Assembly (NCBI RefSeq): GCF_016093545.1
Contig: NZ_JADKYX010000015.1
Coordinates: 114,583 to 178,582 of the forward strand
Direction of reading: 5' to 3'
Origin: Massilia rhizosphaerae
Lineage (GTDB): Bacteria; Pseudomonadota; Gammaproteobacteria; Burkholderiales; Burkholderiaceae_D
DNA length: 64,000 nt
This document shows, piece after piece, positions 17,060 to 25,348 of the stretch (within the stretch, counting starts at the first letter, position 1; each line of letters begins with the position of its first letter). The position numbers and the translations under genes are program-made. Under the pieces are notes generated by a model. The model was not told the origin of the DNA. It saw only the letters and a list, made by a program, of their open reading frames with translations, and made no database searches.

Positions 17060-18126
17060 TCTTGGTTGTCCATAGGCTGGGTTACCGCCCCGTGGGGCGT
17101 GGCGACGATCTTCTTCAGGATCGACAGCACGGAAACGATCGACTTCTCGAGGCGCATCATGCGTTCGTCGAGCACTTCGACACTGCTGGCGCGGCGTTCG
17201 CCGCTGCGCTGGTCGATGGTGCGCAGGCCGGTCTTGTAGTCCGCGTCGGCGTCGGCATCCAGCGCATGCGCCGGCAGCGTGTCGGGCGCCGGCGTGCCGA
17301 CCGGATCGGGGACGTCGAATTCCTCGCTGATGTCCTTCACGACCGTGTTGATGTCCTGCTCGCCGAACGCGTGCATCTCTTCCAGGAAGCCCATCAGCAG
17401 CACGCGGTCCATCAGCGTGTTGACCTTGCGCGGGATGCCGCCGCTGTAGGCGTAGATCGCGGCGTGCGCGCCCTCGTCGAACGACGGGTCGCCCTTCCAG
17501 CCGACGGTGGCGAGACGGTGTTCGACGTAGGCGCGGGTTTCCTGCGCGTCCATCGGGCCCAGGTGGTAGCTGGCGATCACGCGCTGGCGCAGCTGCTGCA
17601 TGCCGGGGCTGTGCAGCGTGGCGCGGAATTCGGGCTGACCGAGCAGGAAGGTCTGCAGCAGCGATTTGTCGTCGGTCTGGAAGTTCGACAGCATGCGCAG
17701 TTCTTCGACCGTGCGCGCGGACAGGTTCTGGGCTTCGTCGATCACGAGCAGGGCGCGCTTGCCCTGGTGGTCGACGTCGCACAGGAATTTTTCCAGGCGC
17801 GTGAGCAGGTCCGTCTTGCTGGCGCCTTCGTACGGCAGGCCGAACGCCGAGACGACCATGCGCAGCGTGTCGTCCGGGTCGAGGTGCGTGTTGACGATGT
17901 GGGCGGCGACGATCTGGTCGGACGGCAGCCGGTTGAACAGGTTGCGCACGAGCGTGGTCTTGCCCGCGCCGACTTCACCGGTGATGACGATGAAGCCCTC
18001 GCCCTGCGACAGGCCGTACTCGAGGTAGGCCATGGCGCGTTTGTGGCCTTTGCTGCCGAAGAAGAAATGCGGGTCCGGGCGCAGCTGGAAAGGTTTGGCG
18101 GATAATCCGTAAAAAGACTCGTACAT
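17056..18126 (-). CDS. XrtA-associated secretion ATPase (AAA, GspA/ExeA-like)
   Basis: A 356-residue protein starting MYESFYGLSAKPFQLRPDP, the standard opening of the GspA/ExeA-like ATPases in PEP-CTERM loci (TIGR03015 type). Walker A is GEVGAGKTT at about 50-57, Walker B LLVIDEAQNL, with an arginine-rich sensor region QLRQRVIASYHL. It may energise assembly or export of EPS or PEP-CTERM cargo at the inner membrane. ATG 18126 has a GGAGG box 8 nt upstream and was preferred to an earlier TTG. The last 70 residues are charged and poorly conserved. Confidence 0.93.
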   Translation of the reverse strand: MYESFYGLSAKPFQLRPDPHFFFGSKGHKRAMAYLEYGLSQGEGFIVITGEVGAGKTTLVRNLFNRLPSDQIVAAHIVNTHLDPDDTLRMVVSAFGLPYEGASKTDLLTRLEKFLCDVDHQGKRALLVIDEAQNLSARTVEELRMLSNFQTDDKSLLQTFLLGQPEFRATLHSPGMQQLRQRVIASYHLGPMDAQETRAYVEHRLATVGWKGDPSFDEGAHAAIYAYSGGIPRKVNTLMDRVLLMGFLEEMHAFGEQDINTVVKDISEEFDVPDPVGTPAPDTLPAHALDADADADYKTGLRTIDQRSGERRASSVEVLDERMMRLEKSIVSVLSILKKIVATPHGAVTQPMDNQE

Positions 18127-18143
18127 CGTATGCCTCCGCGGGC

Positions 18144-19694
18144 TCAATACTGGACGTTAAGCGTGGCCACGACGGCGTTCTCGTGGTAGTCGCGGTTGTC
18201 GAACACGCCGATGCGGCCCTTCGTGTGGCGCAGGTCGAGTGCTCCGGTGGTCTTGGCGTCGAAGCGGCTGCTCAGGCCCACGCTCATCTGGCGGATGTCG
18301 TTGGTGATGCCGGTGCGCAGCGATTGCACGTTCACGCCGTACAGGTTGGCATGGGCCGAGGTCCGCGTGGACAGCCGGTAGTCGGCATTCGCGCTCGCGC
18401 CGCGCTGGTTCGTGTCTTCGTTCAGGGAACTCAGCTGCGCGGGCAGCAGCGCGCTGTCTTCCTGCTGCAGCGACAGCGCGGCCGTGCGCTCCTTGAACAC
18501 GGACAGCAGCAGGTTGCTGCGCGCACCCTTGAACGTCACGGAACCCTGCAAGCGCTTGTTGCGCATGTAGCGGTTGCTCAGATAGTTGATGCTGTCGACG
18601 AGCGTTGGCGGCAGGCCGGTCTGCGCCATGTACGCCTGCACGGCCTGCTGGCGCAGCACCGGATCCGGATACGCTCCCGCGAACAGGCGACCCAGCATGG
18701 CCGCCGTGTCGACGGCGGCCGGCAGCAGGAACTGCGAGCGGGTCGTCATGACGATGTCGCTGTAGGTCAGCGCCCAGACGCTGTGCTGGGTGCGGTAGCT
18801 GCCGTCGAACGAACCCGTCTTGCCGTAATAGCGCCGGCCGAACGATGCCGCGACCTTGGTGCGCGACGACGGTTGCCAGATGAAGCCGCCCGACCAGGCG
18901 CGGCCGCGCGTTCTTTCGGAGAACGCGCGGTATTCGTACTTGTCGTAGCCGACGGTGGAGGTCAGGCTCAGGTGCGGGGTCGCGCGGTACTGCAGGCCCA
19001 CGAGGCTGTTCTCGGTCGACGTATCGCCCGAGCGCTGGGCATTCATGTCCTGGTGCGAATAATGCACGTTCCAGCCGAGATCGGGGAACGCGGGGCCGCT
19101 GGTCACGTCGACCGCGCGCGTGGTGGCGAGGCTGTTGCCGAAGCCGCTGCCGTTGCCGCCCTCGACCGAGTCGCGCGACAGGCGGGCCGTCAGCGCGGCC
19201 GTGGAGCCGAACCGGTGGCGCAGGTAGGGGCTGATGCTCCAGGTGCTGATGTTCGTGCCGTTGCGGGCCGTGTACGAATTGTTCGGCACGGGGCCGAACG
19301 CCGACACCGCCTGGCGCGAGCCGTTGGCGCTGGCGTCCACGTACAGCAATTCCTTGACGGCCGTCGCTTCGGCCGTCGCCTGGTAGCGACGGTCGCTGTT
19401 GCGCACATTCGGCGTGTCGGTGTTGCTGTACGCGTATTTGCGCCATTCCGCGCTGCCGTCGAATTTCAGGCGCGGGCCGATGCCGGTGACGCTCAGGTTG
19501 GGCGCGGCCTCGCTGACGAAGCTGCCGCGCGCCTGGTCGTCGGCCTGGTTGCCCACGTTGTCGGAATACGATTCACGCACTTGGAGGGTGGGGATGACCT
19601 TCCATTCCGCCCGGCAGTCGGTCGACAGCAGCAGGGCTGCCAGCGCGAGCGGCGTGAGCCGGAGCGCGGCCAAATTAGCCGTAGTGATAGTCAT
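18144..19694 (-). CDS. PEP-CTERM system-associated outer-membrane beta-barrel protein
   Basis: A 516-residue protein with a signal peptide (about 1-29, cleavage after CRA) and long runs of alternating hydrophobic residues and aromatic belts ending in NAVVATLNVQY, a C-terminal aromatic signature of outer-membrane barrels. It matches the TIGR03016-type family found only in exosortase A loci. It may form the outer-membrane channel or scaffold for the EPS (inferred from position and fold). Its start overlaps the kinase 3' end by 20 bp. Confidence 0.9.
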   Translation of the reverse strand: MTITTANLAALRLTPLALAALLLSTDCRAEWKVIPTLQVRESYSDNVGNQADDQARGSFVSEAAPNLSVTGIGPRLKFDGSAEWRKYAYSNTDTPNVRNSDRRYQATAEATAVKELLYVDASANGSRQAVSAFGPVPNNSYTARNGTNISTWSISPYLRHRFGSTAALTARLSRDSVEGGNGSGFGNSLATTRAVDVTSGPAFPDLGWNVHYSHQDMNAQRSGDTSTENSLVGLQYRATPHLSLTSTVGYDKYEYRAFSERTRGRAWSGGFIWQPSSRTKVAASFGRRYYGKTGSFDGSYRTQHSVWALTYSDIVMTTRSQFLLPAAVDTAAMLGRLFAGAYPDPVLRQQAVQAYMAQTGLPPTLVDSINYLSNRYMRNKRLQGSVTFKGARSNLLLSVFKERTAALSLQQEDSALLPAQLSSLNEDTNQRGASANADYRLSTRTSAHANLYGVNVQSLRTGITNDIRQMSVGLSSRFDAKTTGALDLRHTKGRIGVFDNRDYHENAVVATLNVQY

Positions 19695-20601
19695 ACGTTT
19701 CTTCGATGCCGGGGAACTCCCTGGTCTTGTTATAGATGAGATTGACGTTCTGATAACCTTCCAGCTGGCGCAGCGCTTCCTTGACGGCGTGCTGGGTCGT
19801 CGTCTGGGCTTCGACCACCATCACGATCTGTCCCATGTGCGAAGCCAGCACGCGCGATTCGCTCGTCAGCAGCAGCGGCGGCGAATCGAAGATCACGACG
19901 CGGTCCGGATAGCGGTTGGCGATCTCGTCGACCAGCGAGCTCATGGCCGAGCTGGCCAGCAGCTCGGTCGCGCGCGGCGTGCTGGTGCCGGCCGGCAGGA
20001 TCGACAGCGTGTCGACGTTCGTGCGCAGCATGACGTCGGCCATGTCGAGCTTGTCGTCCAGCAGGATGTCCATCAGGCCGCGGTGCGCGGGCAGGCCGAG
20101 CGAGCGCAGCACCGACGGGCGCGCGACGTCGGCGTCGACGAGCAGCACGGTGTGGTCGAGCTCCATCGCGATGCTCATCGCCAGGTTGATCGCGCAATAG
20201 GTCTTGCCTTCGCCCGGCAGCGAGCTGGTCACCATGATCAGGTTGCCCGGTTTCTCGCCCTCGGCGCGGTCGGCGAAGGCGCGCTGCAGCAGCGGGCGCT
20301 TGATGACGCGGAAGTCTTCCAGCAATCGCGTACGGCCGCCGGCGGCTGTGACCATGCCCAGGTCGCGCATGCGGTTCAGGTCCAGGTCGACGCGGCGGGT
20401 CGAGAATTTCTGCGCCGGACGCGCGTCGGCGTCGGCGGCGTGGGCCGCCGGCGCTGCCGCTGCCGGCGCGGGCGCTGCCGGCACGGGCGCCAGGACCGCC
20501 GCCTCGATGGCGTCGATGGCGTCCGCTTCGGGGGGCTTGGCGACGGCGGGCGCGTTGCGCTGCAGGTCGATCCGGCTTGCCGCTTTTTCGATGATGCTCA
20601 C
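19675..20601 (-). CDS. XrtA-associated tyrosine autokinase (BY-kinase)
   Basis: A 308-residue cytoplasmic kinase. Walker A is SSLPGEGKT at about 126-134, Walker A' is TVLLVDADVARPS, and DSPPLLL gives Walker B. The C-terminus EETYDYHYG is the tyrosine cluster that is autophosphorylated. Partnered with the chain-length protein upstream, it should control EPS polymer length (Wzc-like split system). The start is a GTG at 20601 with AAGGAG 7 nt before it; an ATG at 20661 would run into the upstream gene. An Ala/Pro-rich linker spans about 30-65. Confidence 0.93.
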   Translation of the reverse strand: MSIIEKAASRIDLQRNAPAVAKPPEADAIDAIEAAVLAPVPAAPAPAAAAPAAHAADADARPAQKFSTRRVDLDLNRMRDLGMVTAAGGRTRLLEDFRVIKRPLLQRAFADRAEGEKPGNLIMVTSSLPGEGKTYCAINLAMSIAMELDHTVLLVDADVARPSVLRSLGLPAHRGLMDILLDDKLDMADVMLRTNVDTLSILPAGTSTPRATELLASSAMSSLVDEIANRYPDRVVIFDSPPLLLTSESRVLASHMGQIVMVVEAQTTTQHAVKEALRQLEGYQNVNLIYNKTREFPGIEETYDYHYG

Positions 20602-20617
20602 GGTGGACTCCTTAATC

Positions 20618-22162
20618 TCAAAGCGTGGGGCGGACGAGGATTGCAGCCATCCCGATGCCATAGGCGCCGAACAACAGCAGCACGGAGCTCGCGAGTGCGA
20701 ACAGGCGGCGCCGGCGCTTGACCGTCTGTTCCGGCGTCCAGTTCATGCCGATCGAACCGAGCACCGGCAGGCCCGTCACCTCGCGCAGCGTGCTCTGGCT
20801 CAGGAAGGTCGGACGCAGTTGGCTCATCAGGAACGCGACGGCCAGGCCGGCGACGAGGGCGCCGGCGAACACCAGCGAGAACAGGCGCAGGCGGTTCGGG
20901 CCGCTCGGATGGTTCGGCACCGTCGGCGGATCGATCACGCGGAACTGCAGCATGTCGGTCGCGGAGGACAGGTCGCCCGACAGGCGTGCCGACTCGCGGC
21001 GCTCGACCAGCTTCTGGTAGTTCTCGCGGTTGACCGCATAGTCGCGGTTCAGTTGGGCGAACTGGGCTTCGATTTCCGGCGCGATCGTGCTCTGGCTGCG
21101 CAAGCGTGCCACGCGGTTCTCGTATTCCGCGACGCGGGCGCGCATCGACGCCACGCGGGCCTCGGCCTGCGACAGCGCCACGTTCAACTGCTGCAGCATC
21201 GGGCTGTAGCTGGCGCCCGGGTCGAGGCTGCGCTTCTTGTGCTTGGCCAGGTCGGCCTTCTGCGCCAGCAACTGGTTGAGCAGGCGGCGGTTGGCGATCA
21301 CGTCCGGATGCTGTTCCGTGAACTGCAGGCGCAGCGCGTCCAGGTTCTTCTGGGCGGTCGCGATGCGCGCTTCCAGTTCCGGATCGACGAGGGCCGGGTC
21401 GACCGTCACGGTGCCCGGCTTGACCGGGTCGCCGTCGATCTGGCGGCGGATCGCGTTGCGCGCCTGTTCCGCCTCGGACAGTTCCAGCTTGGCCTGGCTC
21501 AGCTGGTCGGTCGCCTGCAGCAGCTGGCCGCCGAAGTCGCCGGAACCGCCGCCTTCACGCGGCAGCATGCCCAGGTTCTTGAGCTTGAATTCCTTCAGCG
21601 AGTTCTCGGCCGCTGTCAGTTTTTCCTCGTAGGTCTTGATCTGGTCGTCGATGAACTGCACCGCCTTTTCCGAGTCCTGCTTCTTGCCGCTGAAGCTGCC
21701 CTCGACGAAGATGGTCAGCAGCGAGGACACGATGTCCTTGCCCAGCTTGGGATTGTCGGACATATAGCTCAGCGTGTAGATGTCGTCGCGCTCCGTGCCG
21801 GAGACCTTGATCTGCGACATCAGATCATCGACCATCTTGTCGTGTTCCTTGCTGTCCTTGGCCTTGACGTCGAGGTCGACCATGCGCATCAGCTTCTCGA
21901 CGTTCGGACGGCTGATCAAGGTGCGGCGCATGAACATGACCTGCTGTTCCAGGTTCGGCACCGTCGTCATGCTCGACAGCAATGGTTTGAGGATGCTCTG
22001 CGTGTCGACATAGACGCGCGCCGTTGCCTCGTATTGATTGGGCAGGCGCAATACCACCACCCAGCCGATCAATGCGACAACCCAGGTAATGACGACGGCA
22101 TGCCAACGGTATTTGCCAATCGCCTTGAGGAAGTTAAGAAGTACGGCTGTGATCTCTGCCAT
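20618..22162 (-). CDS. XrtA-associated chain-length determinant protein (Wzz/PCP family)
   Basis: A 514-residue inner-membrane protein. A membrane segment lies at about 19-37 (Wzz domain), then an extended coiled-coil periplasmic region (about 160-400), a second segment near 425-446 and a third near 487-508. It matches the polysaccharide co-polymerase of exosortase A loci (TIGR03007 type). With the kinase it sets polymer length. It is the first gene of the eleven-gene operon; a sigma-54-like element lies 165 bp upstream of the start. Confidence 0.93.
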   Translation of the reverse strand: MAEITAVLLNFLKAIGKYRWHAVVITWVVALIGWVVVLRLPNQYEATARVYVDTQSILKPLLSSMTTVPNLEQQVMFMRRTLISRPNVEKLMRMVDLDVKAKDSKEHDKMVDDLMSQIKVSGTERDDIYTLSYMSDNPKLGKDIVSSLLTIFVEGSFSGKKQDSEKAVQFIDDQIKTYEEKLTAAENSLKEFKLKNLGMLPREGGGSGDFGGQLLQATDQLSQAKLELSEAEQARNAIRRQIDGDPVKPGTVTVDPALVDPELEARIATAQKNLDALRLQFTEQHPDVIANRRLLNQLLAQKADLAKHKKRSLDPGASYSPMLQQLNVALSQAEARVASMRARVAEYENRVARLRSQSTIAPEIEAQFAQLNRDYAVNRENYQKLVERRESARLSGDLSSATDMLQFRVIDPPTVPNHPSGPNRLRLFSLVFAGALVAGLAVAFLMSQLRPTFLSQSTLREVTGLPVLGSIGMNWTPEQTVKRRRRLFALASSVLLLFGAYGIGMAAILVRPTL

Positions 22163-22530
22163 CTCGTCAGTCTCGCCATGAGCGGCCCGCCGCCTGTTCG
22201 GAGGGGGCCAGAAAAATAATCAAATACCTCGCATGATCGCTTGTACCCTGAGCAATTGCAATTACACGCGAGAAAAATAAGGTGAGCTCATTCGGAAGTG
22301 CCTCATCTGCAACACAAATGTCACCAAGCAATCTGAGGACCATGCGGTTTTTTACTTACTATCCGTGAATTATTAGCACGGTTTTAATAAAAAATCGTTA
22401 AACCGTTGTGCGTCTTCAACGCCAACAACATACGTTGAGGGATCGCATCGCGTAGACTTACGTTGCAGCAATTATTCAAGTTCAAGCGCTTTATTGTAAT
22501 GTCTAAAATGCAAAAGGGGGTGCACGGTTG
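22163..22530. other. Divergent regulatory region of the EPS operon and protease gene
   Basis: This 368-bp stretch is much more AT-rich than the genes around it and holds no convincing gene. It contains the sigma-54-like element at 22327-22342 (minus strand). TTTTAATAAAAAATCGTTAAACC at 22382-22404 is in part self-complementary and may be an operator or UP-like element. Confidence 0.55.
22327..22342 (-). promoter_or_regulatory. Candidate sigma-54 promoter of the EPS/exosortase operon
   Basis: The minus strand reads TGGTCCTCAGATTGCT: a TGG -24 box and a full TTGCT -12 box at GG-N10-GC spacing. The predicted start is about 22316, with a 154-nt leader before the chain-length gene. It agrees with the known dependence of such loci on RpoN and PrsR in relatives. 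Confidence 0.55.
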
Positions 22531-23349
22531 ATGCCGCTTCGAAATAGGGAGCGTGCTCCCGTCAACCCATCTTTCCAACTCCAGCGGCGCCGGGCCGCGG
22601 TCACGCTGGCCACGCTGCTCCTGGCCGCCACGCTGCCGGACCGGGCGCCGGCGGTCGACCTGAGGGCGATCGTTCCGACCATCAAACGTTCCGTCGTCGG
22701 TGTCGGCACGTTCGAACGGACCCGCAGTCCGTCGACCGTTTTCGTCGGCACCGGTTTCGTCGTCGGCGACGGCCTGGACGTCATCACGAACGCCCACGTC
22801 GTTCCGGCCACGCTGTCCGAAGGCAACAAGGAACAGCTCGGCATCGTGCTGCCGGACGGCGAAGGCGTGCGTTTCCGCCCGGCCGAACTGGTGGCGCGCG
22901 ACAACGAACACGACCTGGCCCACCTGCGCCTCAGCGGTACCCCGTTGCCCGCGCTCGAGCTGGGCGACTCGGACACGGTCGAGGAAGGGCAGGACCTGGC
23001 GTTGACGGGTTTCCCGCTCGCCATGGCGCTGGGCCTGCACCCCGCCACACACCGCGCCACGCTGGCCGCCATCACCCCCATCGTCCGGCCTTCGCTCGGT
23101 GCGCGCAGCCTCGATCCGCGCCAGATTGCGGCCTTGCAACGGTCTCCCTTCAACATCTTCCAGCTCGACGGGACGGCGTATCCCGGCAACAGCGGCAGCC
23201 CAGTTTACGACCCCGCCACCGGCAAGGTCGTGGGCGTGATCAATGCCGTGTTCGTGAAAGGGCTCAAGGAAACGGCGATCACGGCGCCGAGCGGGATTAC
23301 GTACGCGATACCGGCAAATTATGTGCGCGACTTGCTGCGGAGAAAATAA
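22531..23349 (+). CDS. Trypsin-like serine protease (S1C/DegP-like, no PDZ)
   Basis: A 272-residue protein with an N-terminal hydrophobic segment (about 22-41) that looks like a signal peptide. The catalytic triad is visible: His in ITNAHVV, Asp in NEHDLAHL and Ser in YPGNSGSPVYD. No PDZ domain follows. It is often seen near XrtA loci, where it may process or control quality of secreted proteins (inference). The ATG at 22531 follows an AGGGGG box; a TTG lies one codon upstream. Confidence 0.88.
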   Translation: MPLRNRERAPVNPSFQLQRRRAAVTLATLLLAATLPDRAPAVDLRAIVPTIKRSVVGVGTFERTRSPSTVFVGTGFVVGDGLDVITNAHVVPATLSEGNKEQLGIVLPDGEGVRFRPAELVARDNEHDLAHLRLSGTPLPALELGDSDTVEEGQDLALTGFPLAMALGLHPATHRATLAAITPIVRPSLGARSLDPRQIAALQRSPFNIFQLDGTAYPGNSGSPVYDPATGKVVGVINAVFVKGLKETAITAPSGITYAIPANYVRDLLRRK

Positions 23350-23423
23350 AGCAGGGAATGGGCGCGGGCGTGATGATTCAACACAATTTCTATTGTGCGA
23401 AGTCTGTTCATTCGGCACTATGT

Positions 23424-23431
23424 TATACAAT
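23424..23431 (+). promoter_or_regulatory. Candidate -10 element for the export lipoprotein gene
   Basis: TATACAAT lies 52 bp before the GTG start in an AT-rich gap (23350-23482). No good -35 hexamer is present at 16-18 bp, so an activator may be needed. A short dyad CACAAT/ATTGTG lies just upstream near 23381-23396. Confidence 0.35.
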
Positions 23432-23482
23432 ACGCAGCTGTTAACGGCTTAATAACAACGGCTTTACCGAAAGGGATCTGAC

Positions 23483-24109
23483 GTGGGCAAGTACAAGGCG
23501 AACCTGGTAAAACATTCGGCGATGATGCTCGCCGCCGCATGCGTGCTGGCGCTGGGCGGTTGCGCGACGCGCGGCCAACAGCCGATCGAGACGCAGGTAA
23601 CCGACAGTCAATACCTGATCGGACCCGGCGATGCCGTCAACATCATCGTCTGGCGTAATCCGGAAGTGTCGATGTCGGTGCCGGTGCGTCCGGACGGCAA
23701 GATCACGACGCCGCTCGTCGAAGACCTGCAGGCTGCGGGCAAGACGTCGACGGCACTCGCGCGCGACATCGAAAAAGCATTGTCGAAGTACATCCAGCAG
23801 CCCGTCGTCACCGTCGTCGTCACGAACTTCGTCGGCAATTACGACGAGCAGATCCGCGTGATCGGCCAGGCCACGAAGCCGCAGGCGCTGCCGTACCGCC
23901 GCAATATGAGCCTGATGGACGTGATGATCGCCGTCGGCGGCACCACCGAATTCGCGGCGGGCAATCGCGCCAGCCTGATCCGTACCGTGGACGGCAAGCA
24001 GCAACGCTTCAACGTTCGCCTGGACGATCTGATCAAGGATGGCGACATCTCGGCCAACGTACCGATGCGTCCGGGCGACATCCTGGTCATTCCGGAAAGC
24101 TTCTTCTAA
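23483..24109 (+). CDS. XrtA system polysaccharide export lipoprotein (Wza-like)
   Basis: A 208-residue outer-membrane lipoprotein. A lipobox LALGGC puts the lipidated cysteine at residue 27. YLIGPGDAVNIIVW opens the Poly_export domain, followed by a SLBB domain (YDEQIRVIGQATKPQ, YRRNMSLMDVMIAVGG) and the terminal RPGDILVIPESFF. It belongs to the PEP-CTERM export group (TIGR03027 type) and should form the outer-membrane conduit for EPS. The start is GTG with AAGGGA upstream. A 136-bp inverted-repeat element begins one base after the stop. Confidence 0.93.
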   Translation: MGKYKANLVKHSAMMLAAACVLALGGCATRGQQPIETQVTDSQYLIGPGDAVNIIVWRNPEVSMSVPVRPDGKITTPLVEDLQAAGKTSTALARDIEKALSKYIQQPVVTVVVTNFVGNYDEQIRVIGQATKPQALPYRRNMSLMDVMIAVGGTTEFAAGNRASLIRTVDGKQQRFNVRLDDLIKDGDISANVPMRPGDILVIPESFF

Positions 24110-24110
24110 T

Positions 24111-24246
24111 GGGAAGCTCGAAAAACCTACTGCGCGTTGCATTTGCGGTTTGCGATGCTCCGCTACGGCGGACCGGCTGTACTCCTCGTACAGCTGCGCT
24201 TCTCAACCGCAACTGCGGCCGCTCGCTACGGTTTTTCGAGGTTCCC
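24111..24246. repeat. 136-bp nested inverted-repeat (MITE-like) element
   Basis: Outer arms at 24111-24127 and 24230-24246 match at 16 of 17 positions (GGGAAGCTCGAAAAACC against the complement of the right arm). Inside, TTGCGGTT (24143-24150) pairs with AACCGCAA (24205-24212), and GCTGTAC (24176-24182) with GTACAGC (24188-24194). It can fold into one long stem. It has no coding capacity and starts one base after the export gene stop. It could be a small non-autonomous mobile element that also ends transcription. Confidence 0.8.
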
Positions 24247-24266
24247 TACTAACAACGTCCGTCGAT

Positions 24267-24282
24267 ATTTTTTACACCACCC
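24267..24282 (+). promoter_or_regulatory. Candidate enhancer (UAS) for a sigma-54 activator, copy 1
   Basis: The 16-mer ATTTTTTACACCACCC is identical, in the same orientation relative to transcription, to the site at 30931-30946 upstream of the PEP-CTERM promoter. It lies at about -133 to -118 from the predicted start near 24400. An inverted partial copy, GGGTGGT, follows at 24311-24317. Confidence 0.65.
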
Positions 24283-24373
24283 GGCGTTCCAACATACAAT
24301 AGTCGTTGCTGGGTGGTACGGCACCAAAATAAGCACCTGATTTTAATGTAGGTTTTTCCTCCAGGCAGTACGC

Positions 24374-24389
24374 TGGCGTAAAACTTGCT
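24374..24389 (+). promoter_or_regulatory. Sigma-54 (-24/-12) promoter of the HprK-related kinase cassette
   Basis: The element reads TGGCGTAAAACTTGCT: TGGC at -24, TTGCT at -12, exact GG-N10-GC spacing. The predicted start is near 24400, 43 nt before the GTG of the first gene, and a likely activator site lies about 90 bp upstream. Confidence 0.75.
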
Positions 24390-24442
24390 TGTTCAGGTAC
24401 TGGTCGCCCTCAGTGAGCGCGACAACATTTTGGGGAACGCAC

Positions 24443-25066
24443 GTGGCTACCGAAAATCAAGATAACGACAAGATCCAAACGGCGCCGTCCTTGACTCAAC
24501 GCGGCGCTGCCCGTCGCCGCCTGGCGCGGATCGGCATGGGAGCCGGCGTCCTGGCGACGCTGGAAAGCAAATCGGCGATGGCGTCGATGGTCTGCCGGTC
24601 GCCTTCGGGCTCGTTGTCGAACGGCCTGGCCGCCAGCCATTACGCGAACGGAGCGGCGCCTGCCTGCAACGGCTTGTCGCCGGGCTATTGGAAGCAGTCG
24701 CAGCACGCATGGCCGGTGTCGCGCGACCTGATGTTCGTCAACGTGTTCTACGCGGTCGGCAACGGTACGGCCTGCCCGGTCCGTGCCGCTTCCTACGACA
24801 ACGGCGACTGCTACAAGCCGGGCTCGTACTTCTGCGCCAAGCTCGAAGACATGCTGAACCACCAGGACTTCGACACGAACAACGTCGGCATGCACCTCGT
24901 GGCGGCCTACCTCAATATCCAGGCGAAGTACATCAGCTTCCTCGAGCTCACCGACCTGCAGACCATGTGGAGCGAGCTGCAGACGACGGGCCGCTACAGC
25001 CCGACCGCCGGCGTGTACTGGGACAATGCCCAGGTCGCGAATTACCTCAGCTCGATTCACGACTGA
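24443..25066 (+). CDS. Secreted-type Cys-containing protein, possible substrate of the HPr-rel-A-like modification system
   Basis: A 207-residue protein of unknown function. Residues 18-50 resemble a twin-arginine-like leader (ARRRLARIG, then a short hydrophobic stretch to SAMA). Five cysteines follow (51, 75, 111, 123, 131). NGLSPGYWKQSQHAWP at 76-91 is the SPGYWK motif seen in many exported repeat-type proteins, and a HLVAAYLN helix lies further on. The start is GTG at 24443 with GGGGAA upstream; an earlier in-frame TTG would overlap the promoter. It is the first gene of the cassette, 15 bp before the PqqD-like gene. A role as modified precursor is inferred from position only. Confidence 0.75.
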   Translation: MATENQDNDKIQTAPSLTQRGAARRRLARIGMGAGVLATLESKSAMASMVCRSPSGSLSNGLAASHYANGAAPACNGLSPGYWKQSQHAWPVSRDLMFVNVFYAVGNGTACPVRAASYDNGDCYKPGSYFCAKLEDMLNHQDFDTNNVGMHLVAAYLNIQAKYISFLELTDLQTMWSELQTTGRYSPTAGVYWDNAQVANYLSSIHD

Positions 25067-25081
25067 GAGGCGGCGGCACGC

Positions 25082-25348
25082 ATGTGGCGTTTGACGCCTG
25101 GCCAGGCGCTGGCCTGCCGGGAATGGGATGGGGAAGCCGTGTTGTACAACGACTTGTCGGGCAATACCCACCTGCTGGACGGCGCCGCCCTCGACCTCTT
25201 GCACGCCCTGCGCGCCGAACCCGCCGATGCCGCCGCGCTGGCCGATCGCCTGGCCGATCGTTTCGATGCCGGCGACGACGACCTCGTTTCCCTGATCGAC
25301 GAGATGCTGTCCGCGCTGGCCGGACTGGACTTGATCGAACCATGCTGA
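25082..25348 (+). CDS. PqqD-like peptide-binding protein (HPr-rel-A system type)
   Basis: An 88-residue protein whose core EAVLYNDLSGNTHLLDGAAL and following helices match the PqqD/RRE fold that binds RiPP leader peptides and presents them to modifying enzymes. It resembles the PqqD family seen with HprK-related kinase A (TIGR04353 type). It overlaps the kinase start by 7 bp, so the two are almost certainly co-translated. Its natural ligand is unknown; the upstream 207-residue protein is the obvious candidate. Confidence 0.85.
   Translation: MWRLTPGQALACREWDGEAVLYNDLSGNTHLLDGAALDLLHALRAEPADAAALADRLADRFDAGDDDLVSLIDEMLSALAGLDLIEPC

Noticed and set aside
24128..24340. Short open frames within the palindromic element after the export gene
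   Set aside because: They follow from the low stop frequency of the inverted repeat, lack ribosome-binding sites and resemble no protein family.
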